Assembly: GCF_000938255.1 (NCBI RefSeq)
Contig: NZ_JYMR01000028.1
Span: 62,001 to 126,000, forward strand
Reading direction: 5' to 3'
Origin: Bradyrhizobium sp. LTSP849
Lineage (GTDB): Bacteria; Pseudomonadota; Alphaproteobacteria; Rhizobiales; Xanthobacteraceae
DNA length: 64,000 nucleotides
Position 1 is the first letter of the stretch. Every line of letters starts with the position of its first letter. Positions 9,183-17,139 of the stretch are shown here, one piece after another. The notes under the pieces were generated by a model. The model saw nothing but the letters and a program-made list of their open reading frames with translations. It searched no databases and was not told where the DNA came from. The translations under genes were made by a program, and so were the position numbers.

Positions 9183-9737
9183 ATGAAAATCTATCTGGCA
9201 GGCCCCGACGTGTTCCTGCCGGATGCTGTTGAGATCGGCCGGCGCAAAGCCGCGATCTGCGCCGCGCAGGGGCTCACCGGCCTCTATCCCCTCGACAACG
9301 CCATCGAGCTCGCCGTTCCCGACGCCTCGCGGCAGATCTTTGCCGCCAACGAGGCCATGATGGATCAGGCCGACGCCATCATCGCCAATCTCACACCGTT
9401 TCGCGGCGCCGGCGCTGATCCCGGCACCGTCTACGAGCTCGGTTACATGGCCGGCCGCGGCAAGTTTTGTCTGGCCTATACCAACGATCCCGCCACCTAT
9501 GCCGACCGCGTCGGCCGCTTCATGAACGTGACCTCCGAGGACGGGCGGCTGGTCGATGCGCAGGGGCTGACGGTCGAGGATTTTGGCCTCGTCGACAATC
9601 TCATGATGATCCATGCGCTGGAGCTGCATGGCTGCCCGCTGGTGATTCCGGCCGCGATGCCGGTCGACGTCTGGCATGATCTCGCCGCGTTCGAGGCTTG
9701 CGTCCGGATGGCGGCTGCGCGATTGATCGCACCATAA
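9183..9737 (+). CDS. Nucleoside 2-deoxyribosyltransferase
   Basis: 184 residues. IYLAGPDVFLPDA is the N-terminal substrate-binding motif. ANLTPFRGAGADPGTVYELGYMAGRGK holds the aspartates and the nucleophilic glutamate (in YELGYM) of the N-deoxyribosyltransferase family. It would transfer deoxyribose between bases or hydrolyse deoxynucleoside monophosphates in nucleotide salvage. It lies between dxs and the TlyA gene with short gaps (37 and 27 bp), consistent with one transcript. Confidence 0.9.
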   Translation: MKIYLAGPDVFLPDAVEIGRRKAAICAAQGLTGLYPLDNAIELAVPDASRQIFAANEAMMDQADAIIANLTPFRGAGADPGTVYELGYMAGRGKFCLAYTNDPATYADRVGRFMNVTSEDGRLVDAQGLTVEDFGLVDNLMMIHALELHGCPLVIPAAMPVDVWHDLAAFEACVRMAAARLIAP

Positions 9738-9764
9738 GCGCTCAGGTCTTCCTCGGAGAGATTG

Positions 9765-10499
9765 ATGTCCCCTCCCCGCAAGCGCGCGGATGTTTTGCTG
9801 GTCGAGCGCGGCCTGTTCGAGAGCCGGGCGCGGGCGCGCGCGGCGATCGAGGCCGGGCTCGTCACCGCGAACGACAAGCCTGTGGCAAAACCGTCCGAGA
9901 CCATCGCGGAAGATGCGGTGATCCAGGCCGAGCCGGCACATCCTTTCGTCTCCCGTGGCGGCGTCAAGCTCGCCGGCGCGCTGGAGCGTTATCCGATCGA
10001 GATCGAGGATCATGTCTGCCTCGACGTCGGCGCCTCCACCGGCGGTTTTACCGAGGTGCTGCTGGCGAACGGCGCGAGCCTCGTCTTCGCCATCGATGTC
10101 GGCACCGGCCAGCTGCATCCCTCGCTGCGCGGTCATCCCAAGATCGTGTCGATGGAAGAGACCGACATCCGCGCCTATGACGGCAAGCGGCTGCCGGCGC
10201 GGCCTGATGTCGTCGTGATCGACGTCAGCTTCATCTCGCTCAAGACCGTGCTGCCGGTGGCGTTGTCGCTCGCAGCAGCGCCCATGAGCCTGCTGGCGCT
10301 GATCAAGCCGCAATTCGAGGCCGACCGAAAACACAACAAGAAAGGCATCATCCGCGACGCCGCCGTGCATCAGGAGATCTGCGACGACATCGCAGCCTTT
10401 GCCGCCTCGCTCGGCTGCACCGGCATCGAGGTGTTTCCCTCATCGATTGCGGGCGGCGACGGCAATATCGAATTCTTCCTGGGTGCGCGCCGTGGTTGA
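9765..10499 (+). CDS. tlyA: TlyA-family rRNA 2'-O-methyltransferase / hemolysin A-like
   Basis: 244 residues. The N-terminal S4 RNA-binding domain (KRADVLLVERGLFESRARARAAIEAGLV) is followed by an FtsJ-like Rossmann domain with SAM motif LDVGASTGGFTEVLL and the later VVIDVSFISL and LIKPQFEA. TlyA proteins methylate ribose in 16S and 23S rRNA. The ATG at 9765 is preferred to the TTG one codon earlier and follows GGAGAG. The stop codon overlaps the start of the next RNA methyltransferase gene, so the two are probably translationally coupled. Confidence 0.93.
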   Translation: MSPPRKRADVLLVERGLFESRARARAAIEAGLVTANDKPVAKPSETIAEDAVIQAEPAHPFVSRGGVKLAGALERYPIEIEDHVCLDVGASTGGFTEVLLANGASLVFAIDVGTGQLHPSLRGHPKIVSMEETDIRAYDGKRLPARPDVVVIDVSFISLKTVLPVALSLAAAPMSLLALIKPQFEADRKHNKKGIIRDAAVHQEICDDIAAFAASLGCTGIEVFPSSIAGGDGNIEFFLGARRG

Positions 10500-11733
10500 G
10501 CGCGTAACAATCGATCACGTCGGCCATCGCGGCGACGGCGTCTCGCTCGACGCGGGCGATACAGTCTATGTGCCCTACACGCTTGGCGGCGAGACCGTCG
10601 AGGTCGACGCGGGCAGCCATCCCGACCGCCGCAAGCTGCTCGCGGTCGATGTCGCAAGCCCGGCGCGTATCGAACCGTTCTGTCCGCATTTCGGCGTCTG
10701 CGGCGGCTGCGCGATCCAGCACTGGGCGGCCGAGCCGTATCATGCCTGGAAGCGCGGCATCGTGGTCGAGACGCTGGCGCAGGCCGGTATCGATTGCGAG
10801 GTTGCGCCGCTGGTCGACGCCCATGGCGCTGGCCGCAGGCGCGTCACGCTGCACGGCCGGTTCGGCACACACAACGTCCTCAAGGTCGGCTTCGCAGCGG
10901 CGAGCTCGCATGACGTCATCCCGATCCATCGCTGCCCGATCCTCGATCCCGCGCTCGACGGCGCGCTCGATGCCGCCTGGGCACTCGCCGAGCCGCTGAC
11001 GTCCAAAATGCCGGTGACGAAGCCGCTCGACATCCAGGTCACCGCGACCGCCACCGGTCTCGACGTCGACATACGCGGCTCGGGCCCTCTGCCGACACGG
11101 CTGGTCACGGCGCTATCGCACGTCGCCGAGCAGCATCGCCTGGCGCGGCTGACGCGGCACGGCGAGCTGGTGCTGCAACGCCTGCCGCCAACATTGCAGA
11201 TGGGCCGCGCCGAGGTGACGCTGCCGCCTGGATCTTTCCTGCAAGCGACCGTCGCGGGCGAAGAGACGCTTGCCGCGCTCGTCGCCGAGTGCGTCGGCAA
11301 GGCGAAGGAGGTCGCCGATCTCTTTTGCGGCGTCGGTCCCTTTGCCTTGAGGCTTGCGGAGAAATCGCGCGTTGCAGCCTATGACAGCGACGCTGGCGCT
11401 GTCGCCGCGCTGGCAAAAGCCGCGCGCACACCGGGGCTGAAGCCGATCAAGGCCGAACCGCGCGACCTGTTTCGCCGTCCCTTGGTGCCGCCCGAGCTGC
11501 GCGACTTCGACGCCGTGGTGTTCGACCCGCCGCGCCAGGGCGCGCAGGCGCAGGCGCTCAAGCTTGCCGCAAGCAAGGTGCCGGTCGTGATCGCGGTGTC
11601 CTGCAACGTTGCAACCTTCGCCCGCGACGCGAGGTTGCTCATCGATGGCGGTTACAAGATCGAGACCGTCGTGCCGGTCGACCAGTTCCGCCACACGCCG
11701 CATGTAGAATTGATAGCGCGCTTTACCCGGTGA
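10492..11733 (+). CDS. Class I RNA (uracil-C5) methyltransferase, RlmD/RumA-like
   Basis: 413 residues from a GTG at 10492 that overlaps the tlyA stop by 8 bases. Residues ~1-50 look like a TRAM domain. CPHFGVCGGC plus the later HRCPIL supply the four cysteines of the 4Fe-4S cluster typical of RumA. VADLFCGVGPFALRLAEKS is the SAM motif, FDPPRQGAQAQ follows, and AVSCNVATFARD holds the catalytic cysteine. It is predicted to make 5-methyluridine in 23S rRNA; the exact target base cannot be told from sequence. It is the last gene of the forward housekeeping run. Confidence 0.92.
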   Translation: MVERVTIDHVGHRGDGVSLDAGDTVYVPYTLGGETVEVDAGSHPDRRKLLAVDVASPARIEPFCPHFGVCGGCAIQHWAAEPYHAWKRGIVVETLAQAGIDCEVAPLVDAHGAGRRRVTLHGRFGTHNVLKVGFAAASSHDVIPIHRCPILDPALDGALDAAWALAEPLTSKMPVTKPLDIQVTATATGLDVDIRGSGPLPTRLVTALSHVAEQHRLARLTRHGELVLQRLPPTLQMGRAEVTLPPGSFLQATVAGEETLAALVAECVGKAKEVADLFCGVGPFALRLAEKSRVAAYDSDAGAVAALAKAARTPGLKPIKAEPRDLFRRPLVPPELRDFDAVVFDPPRQGAQAQALKLAASKVPVVIAVSCNVATFARDARLLIDGGYKIETVVPVDQFRHTPHVELIARFTR

Positions 11734-11737
11734 TGTC

Positions 11738-12331
11738 TTAACGCCGTAGCGCGCCAAGTGCCGGCGACTCGCCGGGCAGCATGTTCGAGCTGATATCGCT
11801 GTCCATGCGGCCCGAATCCTGCTGGGTGAACCCGGCCCCGAACGTCAGGCTGAGGTTGGAGGTCGGCTTGAATTCGACGCCCGCAAACGCACCGTAGCCG
11901 GGTGTAGCGCCCGAGGTCAGCGGCGCAACCGAGCTGCCAATGCCGTTGCCGTATTTCAGGGTGTCGAAACCGGCGAAGAATGTCACCGGCAGGCCGCCCG
12001 CAGTCTTGGTATTGTAGCCGAACTGCGAGCTATCATAAGAGAGCGCGTTGAAATTGCCGACTGGCCCAGTCTGGCTGAGGCCGCTCCAATTGAGGTTGCC
12101 GCGTTGGCTCCCGACAAAGAAGCCGTTCGCAAAATTGGTGCGCCCGCTGGCATCGAAACTTGGAAAGTTGCCATAGGTATCGGCGCTCTGGCCGGCACTG
12201 CCGCCAAAGCCGAAAGCACCGCCTGGTATCCAATAACTTAGAGGCGCAGCTTGCGCGTGGGCAGGCGCCCCGCCGAGACAAAGCACCGCGAACAAAGCTG
12301 CGAGACCGCAAGAACTTGCAAGGCTGGACAT
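11738..12331 (-). CDS. Hypothetical secreted protein, probable outer-membrane beta-barrel-like
   Basis: 197 residues with a clear signal peptide (LAALFAVLCLGGAPAHAQA). The mature part is rich in Gly, Ser, Asn and aromatic residues, with alternating patterns (for example VTFFAGFDTLKYGN and LSLTFGAGFTQQDSGR) that suggest amphipathic beta strands. It is short for a complete porin, so it may be a small barrel or a surface protein. No catalytic motif is visible. It is convergent with the RNA methyltransferase gene, with only 4 bp between the stops. Confidence 0.7.
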   Translation of the reverse strand: MSSLASSCGLAALFAVLCLGGAPAHAQAAPLSYWIPGGAFGFGGSAGQSADTYGNFPSFDASGRTNFANGFFVGSQRGNLNWSGLSQTGPVGNFNALSYDSSQFGYNTKTAGGLPVTFFAGFDTLKYGNGIGSSVAPLTSGATPGYGAFAGVEFKPTSNLSLTFGAGFTQQDSGRMDSDISSNMLPGESPALGALRR

Positions 12332-12586
12332 TCAGGCTTCCGTCGAAAAGTTCGCAAATTATACTACTCGGATAGCACGAATGCCAGCGGACCGATGCCG
12401 GTCATCGCTTGCTCAGGTTCCGGGATTACGTCTTCTTGATACGTTGAACCTCCCCTGCGGCGGATGGACCCACCTAAAGGACGCGCAAGCTCAGGCCGTC
12501 ACTTTGATCGCGAAGGCCAAGCGTGGTCCAGCAGCGCGCAATTTGCGCAGACCTTTGAAAATTCTCAACACGTCATGGAGGTTGTC

Positions 12587-13645
12587 ATGGAGGTCAATTC
12601 CGACAAGTTGAATGCCTTTATGGGCAAGATGGTCACCGAGTTCGGTGCAGCGATGAACGCATCGCTGGTCCTGCTTGGGGACAAGCTCGGTCTCTACCGC
12701 ACCCTCGCCGCCAAGGGACCGATGAATTCGTCCGAGCTCGCAAGCGCCACCGGCACGGTGGAGCGCTATGTCCGCGAATGGCTGTCGAGCCAGGCGGCGT
12801 CCGGCTACATCGAATACGATTCCGCTTCGGGAAAATTCTCGATGCTGCCCGAGCAGGCGATGGCGCTGGCCGACGAGGACAGCCCGGTTTTCCTCGGCGC
12901 GTTCGGCAATGTCATTGCCTCGGCGTTTCTCGACGAGCCCAAAATTTCGGATGCATTCAAGAGCGGCAAGGGCGTCGGCTGGAACCGGCGCAGCGAGTGC
13001 CTGTTCTGCGGCACGGCCCGCTTCTTCCGCACCGGCTACATGCATCATCTGGTGCAAGAGTGGTTGCCTGCGCTCGATGGCGTCGTGGACAAGCTGAAGC
13101 GCGGCGCCAAGGTCGCCGATGTCGGCTGCGGGCATGGCGTCTCGACACGGCTGATGGCGGAGGCCTTCCCGAACTCGCGCTTCTACGGCTTCGATTATCA
13201 CGAGGGCTCGATCGAGGCCGCGCGAAAGGCGGCCACTGATGCAAAGCTGGGCGATCGGGTCAGCTTCGCAGTCCATTCCGCCAAAACCTATCCGACTGAG
13301 GCCTATGATCTCGTCTGCTTCTTCGATTGCCTGCACGACATGGGCGATCCCGTCGGCGCCATCCGTCACGTGCGCGAATCCATGGCGAAGGACGGCACCT
13401 GCATGCTGGTCGAGCCGTTCGCCAACGACCGCCTCGAAGACAATCTCAACCCGGTCGGGCGCGTCTACTATGCGGCGTCGACCATGATCTGCACGCCGGC
13501 CTCGCTCGATCAGGAGGTCGGCCTGGCGCTGGGCGCGCAAGCCGGCGAGGCAAGGCTGCGCAAGGTCGCAAGTGAAGGTGGCCTGACGCGCTTTCGTCGT
13601 GCCACTGAGACGCCCTTCAACCTGATCCTGGAGGCGCGGATCTGA
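12587..13645 (+). CDS. Class I SAM-dependent methyltransferase with N-terminal winged-helix domain
   Basis: 352 residues. Residues ~10-95 form a winged-helix dimerisation-type region (GLYRTLAAKGPMNSSELA...VREWLSSQAASGYI), as in Rv2258c-like methyltransferases. KVADVGCGHGVSTRLMAEAFP is the SAM-binding motif I, and DLVCFFDCLHDMGDP is the motif IV equivalent. GGAGG five bases before the ATG at 12587 decides this start over the upstream in-frame ATG at 12575. Substrate is unknown. It is a single gene with no operon partner. Confidence 0.85.
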   Translation: MEVNSDKLNAFMGKMVTEFGAAMNASLVLLGDKLGLYRTLAAKGPMNSSELASATGTVERYVREWLSSQAASGYIEYDSASGKFSMLPEQAMALADEDSPVFLGAFGNVIASAFLDEPKISDAFKSGKGVGWNRRSECLFCGTARFFRTGYMHHLVQEWLPALDGVVDKLKRGAKVADVGCGHGVSTRLMAEAFPNSRFYGFDYHEGSIEAARKAATDAKLGDRVSFAVHSAKTYPTEAYDLVCFFDCLHDMGDPVGAIRHVRESMAKDGTCMLVEPFANDRLEDNLNPVGRVYYAASTMICTPASLDQEVGLALGAQAGEARLRKVASEGGLTRFRRATETPFNLILEARI

Positions 13646-13672
13646 CTCACGCCGGACGCGCGGCCGAAATTG

Positions 13673-14056
13673 TCAGGCCGCGGCGTCCGTGCCCATCCCG
13701 AAGGTGAGCTGGTTGCCGTCGGCATCGACGACATCGAAATCGCGCATGCCGTAGTCGCGGTCCTCCGGCCGGTTGAGCAGCCTGGCGCCGCGTCCCGACA
13801 CCTCGGCATAGATCTGGTCGACATCCCGGACGAAGACGCAGATGGCGCCATGGCCGGGCAGTCGCTTCGTCCTGCTCGATGCGAGCAGGTGCAAGGCGAC
13901 CTCGTCGCGGCAGAGGCAGGCATAGGACAGCGGCTCACCGTATTCGAACGTGACCTGAAAGCCGAGCACATCGCGATAATAGGCGAGGCTCGTTGCGATG
14001 TCAGAGACGACGAAGACAGTGGCAGAGCCTGCTATCATCGGGTGTTCGTCAGTCAT
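13673..14056 (-). CDS. VOC (glyoxalase/bleomycin-resistance) family protein
   Basis: 127 residues, the size of one vicinal-oxygen-chelate domain made of two beta-alpha-beta-beta-beta modules. Visible features are the start ATVFVVSDIATSLAYYRDVLGFQVTFEYG, the middle AICVFVRDVDQIYAEVSGRGA, and the C-terminal DYGMRDFDVVDADGNQLTFG with the usual DPDGN-like turn. The activity cannot be assigned; relatives are lyases, dioxygenases or antibiotic-binding proteins. It is convergent with the methyltransferase gene 27 bp away. Confidence 0.85.
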   Translation of the reverse strand: MTDEHPMIAGSATVFVVSDIATSLAYYRDVLGFQVTFEYGEPLSYACLCRDEVALHLLASSRTKRLPGHGAICVFVRDVDQIYAEVSGRGARLLNRPEDRDYGMRDFDVVDADGNQLTFGMGTDAAA

Positions 14057-14192
14057 TGCAGCCTCCTCGCATCGCGAGCCTGTCGTCCGACGCAGCCTAG
14101 CATGCGATCACGAGGTCTTGCACCGCCCATTCCGCAACGTAAGCTGGCGACCGAACACGGCGGCGACAGTCCGCCGGAATGGGAGGATGACG

Positions 14193-14834
14193 ATGCGATA
14201 TCTCGGCCTGGCGCTGGTTCTGCTGTTCACCGTCGCGAGTTCGGGAGCCGGCCGCGCCGGCGAGCCGACGCGCTTTACGCCGCTGAAGCCGGACGAGCTT
14301 GCGCCGCCGCAGAAGGAATGGGCCGATGCGATCGCCGTGCCGCCACGCAATGCCAAATTCACCAACCCGCCCTACCGCGCCTATATCCGCAATCCCGAGC
14401 TCGCGCCAAAGCTCTCGGCGATGTCGGACTATCTGCGCTGGAATTCGTCGCTGCCGGCGCGCTTGAGCGAATTCGCCATCCTGATCACGGCGCGGCAGTG
14501 GACGGTGCAATATGAATGGTTCGCGCATTATCCCCTGGCGATGAAGGCGGGGCTCGATCCAGAGGTCGCCAAGGATATCGCGAGCGGCGTGCGGCCGCAG
14601 GCGATGAAGGACGACGAAGCCGCCCTCTACGACCTCGCGATGGCGCTCTATCGCGACAAGAAGGTGTCCGACGAGGTCTACCGCGCGGCCGAGCAGAAAT
14701 TCGGCGAGCGCGGCATCATGGATATCATCGGCCTGATCGGCTATTACGATTTGGTCTCGATGACGCTGATCACGATGCAGGCCAAAGCGCCGAACGACAG
14801 CGTGCCACCGCTGCCGCCGCTTGCGGCCAAGTAG
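14193..14834 (+). CDS. Secreted carboxymuconolactone-decarboxylase (AhpD-like) family protein
   Basis: 213 residues with a signal peptide (MRYLGLALVLLFTVASSGAG). GGGAGG ends 6-7 bases before the ATG at 14193, which favours this start over the ATG two codons upstream. LSEFAILITARQWTVQYEWFAHYPLAMKAGL is the CMD/AhpD helical core. The CxxC pair of redox-active AhpD proteins is missing, so a peroxidase role is unlikely. Function unknown; export to the periplasm is predicted. Confidence 0.8.
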   Translation: MRYLGLALVLLFTVASSGAGRAGEPTRFTPLKPDELAPPQKEWADAIAVPPRNAKFTNPPYRAYIRNPELAPKLSAMSDYLRWNSSLPARLSEFAILITARQWTVQYEWFAHYPLAMKAGLDPEVAKDIASGVRPQAMKDDEAALYDLAMALYRDKKVSDEVYRAAEQKFGERGIMDIIGLIGYYDLVSMTLITMQAKAPNDSVPPLPPLAAK

Positions 14835-14873
14835 AAGCCTCCACCCAGGCCCTGACAATTCTATCGCCGTTAC

Positions 14874-15008
14874 CCTGAGGTGCGAGCCATGCGGCGCAAC
14901 GCGCCGGATGGGGAGCCTCGAAGGGCGACGGCCCGGCTGCCAGCTTTGGCCGTGCATCCTTCGAGGCCTTCCATAGGGCGCGCTGCGCCCCATGGAATGC
15001 ACCTCAGG
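14874..15008. repeat. Long inverted-repeat intergenic element (family C)
   Basis: CCTGAGGTGC at 14874-14883 pairs with GCACCTCAGG at 14999-15008. Inside are further complementary pieces (GCCTCGAAGG and CCTTCGAGGC; GGGGCGCAGCGCG-like segments). It fills the gap between convergent genes and resembles dispersed palindromic units seen throughout Bradyrhizobium chromosomes. Confidence 0.7.
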
Positions 15009-15066
15009 ATGACGGGTTTAACAGTCGCGAACGCTGAGACAATGCGGGGAGCCGAACCGCGTCCAG

Positions 15067-15702
15067 CTACGCCGTCTTGTCGACCGAGGACGACGAATCT
15101 GCCGGCGGATATTTCGTCACCGGCACCATGAAGGACTTGTTGCCGACCTGGTAGATGATCTTGCCGTTCTGTCCGTCATCCGTCGCGATCTGCGACTGGC
15201 CGAACATGATGACGTTCTTGTAGACGATGCCGGTGCCCTGGCGGGTGATGCCATCGGTGGTGACGCTGACCTGCGCTTCATTGCCGTTGACCCCGAGCAC
15301 GCGAAAGCTCGCGCTTTTGCCGTTGTCGCTGGAATAGCCGCCCCAGCTTCCCATCAGGCGGCTGTCGGAGGCCGGCGGCGCCTGCTTCTCGAGCGACGCA
15401 GTCTGCTTGCCAGAGCCGCCCGCGGAGAACAGGAGCACCAGGTTCTTGCCGTCCTTGGTGCCGACCGTGACCCCGCCAAAGGTGATAAGCGCGCCACTGA
15501 CCTGGGCAAAACCGCGCTCGGTGTGCCCGTTATGGGTGTACTCGACCTGCGCCCGACTACCGCGGATGTTCACGACCTTGAAGCCGACGGGCTGGTTGTT
15601 GCCCGCCCAATTGCCCTTCCAATCACCGAGCAGAGCGCTCTGGTGATAGACACGCTCGTTAGCGGGCGAAATCTGGCTGGTGCTTTGCGTGACGATGGCC
15701 AT
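15067..15702 (-). CDS. Hypothetical protein with two tandem homologous domains
   Basis: 211 residues, no signal peptide. Residues ~24-93 and ~116-187 are clear repeats at a 92-residue offset: LLGDWKGNW...RAQVEYTHNGHTERGFA aligns with LMGSWGGYS...EAQVSVTTDGITRQGTG, and FGGVTVGTKDGKN with FGQSQIATDDGQN. The pattern (W near the start, beta-rich, G/N turns) suggests two lipocalin-like or small beta-barrel units. No known family was recognised. It lies between a long palindromic repeat and a DUF1194 gene. Confidence 0.75.
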   Translation of the reverse strand: MAIVTQSTSQISPANERVYHQSALLGDWKGNWAGNNQPVGFKVVNIRGSRAQVEYTHNGHTERGFAQVSGALITFGGVTVGTKDGKNLVLLFSAGGSGKQTASLEKQAPPASDSRLMGSWGGYSSDNGKSASFRVLGVNGNEAQVSVTTDGITRQGTGIVYKNVIMFGQSQIATDDGQNGKIIYQVGNKSFMVPVTKYPPADSSSSVDKTA

Positions 15703-15869
15703 TGCTTTGCTCGGTGGACGAGTTTGACGAACTCGCTTGCGTTCGAGCGCCGGGAGACGGCATCAGAAACATTCAGAAACAATTCTGATTAGGGCCACGC
15801 CGTCGTTAACAAGCGGTTAATTTCAACCGCCCGGTGCGATGGGGCAAATGGTCTCATCGGGGATGCGCC

Positions 15870-16724
15870 TCAGCGCCCCCAGCGGTCCGACCAGATCTTC
15901 TCGCCGATCGTGCAGCTGACGCGCGGCTCCTTGTCCTTGTCCGCAACCCGCACCACCGGACGCTCTGGCGTGCGGCCTGCGACCTCCATCAGAAGCTTGG
16001 TGCGGATCGCTTCCTTGAACTTGTCGCGGTCCTTGATCGTGATCACGAAGGAGCCGGGGCCGCCGACGACGCAGTCCTCGTAGTAGTAATCGAGATTGTC
16101 GATATCCATGGTCGAATAGGACGGCTCCTTGACCATGATCGGCAGGCCGTTGATGACGATGCCTTTCTCGAGCGCGGCGTCGCGCGCCAACGTGACCGGG
16201 CCACCATTGTTGTTGGGACCGTCGCCGGAGATGTCGATGACGCGGCGAAGCCCGTGATACGGATCCTCGTCGAACAGCGGCATCGCGAAAGTGATCGCAC
16301 CGGAGATCGAGGTGCGTGAGGCGCGGCGGATCGGCGTCTTCATGATCTCGGAGGCGACCGCATCCGCCGTCTCCGGTCCGTCGATCAGGCGCCACGGGAT
16401 GATGATCTTCTGGTCGGTGGACGCTGCCCATTCGAAATAGGTCACCGCGATCCTGCCGTTGGGACCGGCCTTGAGCGCCTGCAAGAACTCTTTCGACTGG
16501 ATCGCCTGCGCGTAGCCTTCGCGCTGGATCGCGAGCTCGTCCATGTCCATGGAGTAGGAGACGTCGACCGCGAGGATCAGCTCGACATCAACCGACTGCG
16601 CATCCCCGTCGGCCGCCTGCCGCTGCGGTTGATGTCTTGGTCCTGGCGCCGCGATGCCCGCGACGTCCCCTCCGGCAAGCACGCCGGCCACCAGCACAGC
16701 CCCGATCGAGAACAGCAACCGCAT
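15870..16724 (-). CDS. DUF1194 family secreted protein (von Willebrand A-like)
   Basis: 284 residues with an N-terminal export signal (MRLLFSIGAVLVAGVLAGG). VELILAVDVSYSMDMDE carries a DxSxS MIDAS metal-binding motif of von Willebrand factor A domains, and RVIDISGDGPNNNGG is the second conserved DUF1194 segment. The domain spans residues ~45-250. Such domains bind ligands through a divalent metal; the partner is unknown. The gene diverges from the fluoride-switch operon, about 215 bp from the aptamer. Confidence 0.88.
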   Translation of the reverse strand: MRLLFSIGAVLVAGVLAGGDVAGIAAPGPRHQPQRQAADGDAQSVDVELILAVDVSYSMDMDELAIQREGYAQAIQSKEFLQALKAGPNGRIAVTYFEWAASTDQKIIIPWRLIDGPETADAVASEIMKTPIRRASRTSISGAITFAMPLFDEDPYHGLRRVIDISGDGPNNNGGPVTLARDAALEKGIVINGLPIMVKEPSYSTMDIDNLDYYYEDCVVGGPGSFVITIKDRDKFKEAIRTKLLMEVAGRTPERPVVRVADKDKEPRVSCTIGEKIWSDRWGR

Positions 16725-16937
16725 CGCAGTCTCCCGTCGTATGACGCGATGGTGACATGCAAACGCCTTGCCGCAAAGTGCGAAGATCGCTTGTGCTTCA
16801 CATTCAAGTTAGGCTTTTCGAGCTTTGCGCGAAACCGCCGCCATGTCGCCACGCTTGCGTCGCCGCACATGCGAGCCACGGGACAGCGCGCCCCGCCCAC
16901 TTGTTCCGCGCGATTTCCATGCTAGGTTGACCGCACA

Positions 16938-17004
16938 GATGGGGATGGAGTCCCCCGACAACCGCCCGACGGTCGATGATCGTGCTGGGCTGATGACTCC
17001 TGCT
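16938..17004 (+). promoter_or_regulatory. Fluoride riboswitch (crcB motif)
   Basis: GGGGATGGAGTCCCCC, then ACAACCGCC, a variable hairpin, and GGGCTGATGACTCCTGC match the conserved order of the fluoride aptamer (GGNGATGG-N-TCCNCC ... ACCGCC ... GGCTGATGRCNYCTRC). An intrinsic terminator follows about 50 bp downstream, and the operon contains crcB. This indicates a switch that permits transcription when fluoride is bound. Confidence 0.92.
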
Positions 17005-17051
17005 TGAGGTGAGGCAATCAATAAGCCTCTGCCTTTGGCGGGAGCATGGAC

Positions 17052-17076
17052 AAACCCGCCGATGGCGGGTTTTTTG
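17052..17076 (+). terminator. Intrinsic terminator of the fluoride riboswitch
   Basis: AAACCCGCC-gat-GGCGGGTTT followed by a T run (17070-17075). Its place between the aptamer and the first coding gene suits an expression platform for transcription attenuation. Confidence 0.85.
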
Positions 17077-17089
17077 TTGCCTGATGAAA

Positions 17090-17131
17090 GCCAGGATCTG
17101 AAGGCCAGGATCTGAAGGCGAAGACCTGAAG
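17090..17131. repeat. Three tandem 14-bp repeats before the MFS start
   Basis: GCCAGGATCTGAAG occurs twice exactly (17090-17103, 17104-17117), then once with two changes (17118-17131), followed by a partial unit that runs into the GTG start at 17140. The units carry AAGG-like ribosome-binding sequence. Confidence 0.85.
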
Positions 17132-17139
17132 GCAAGGAC

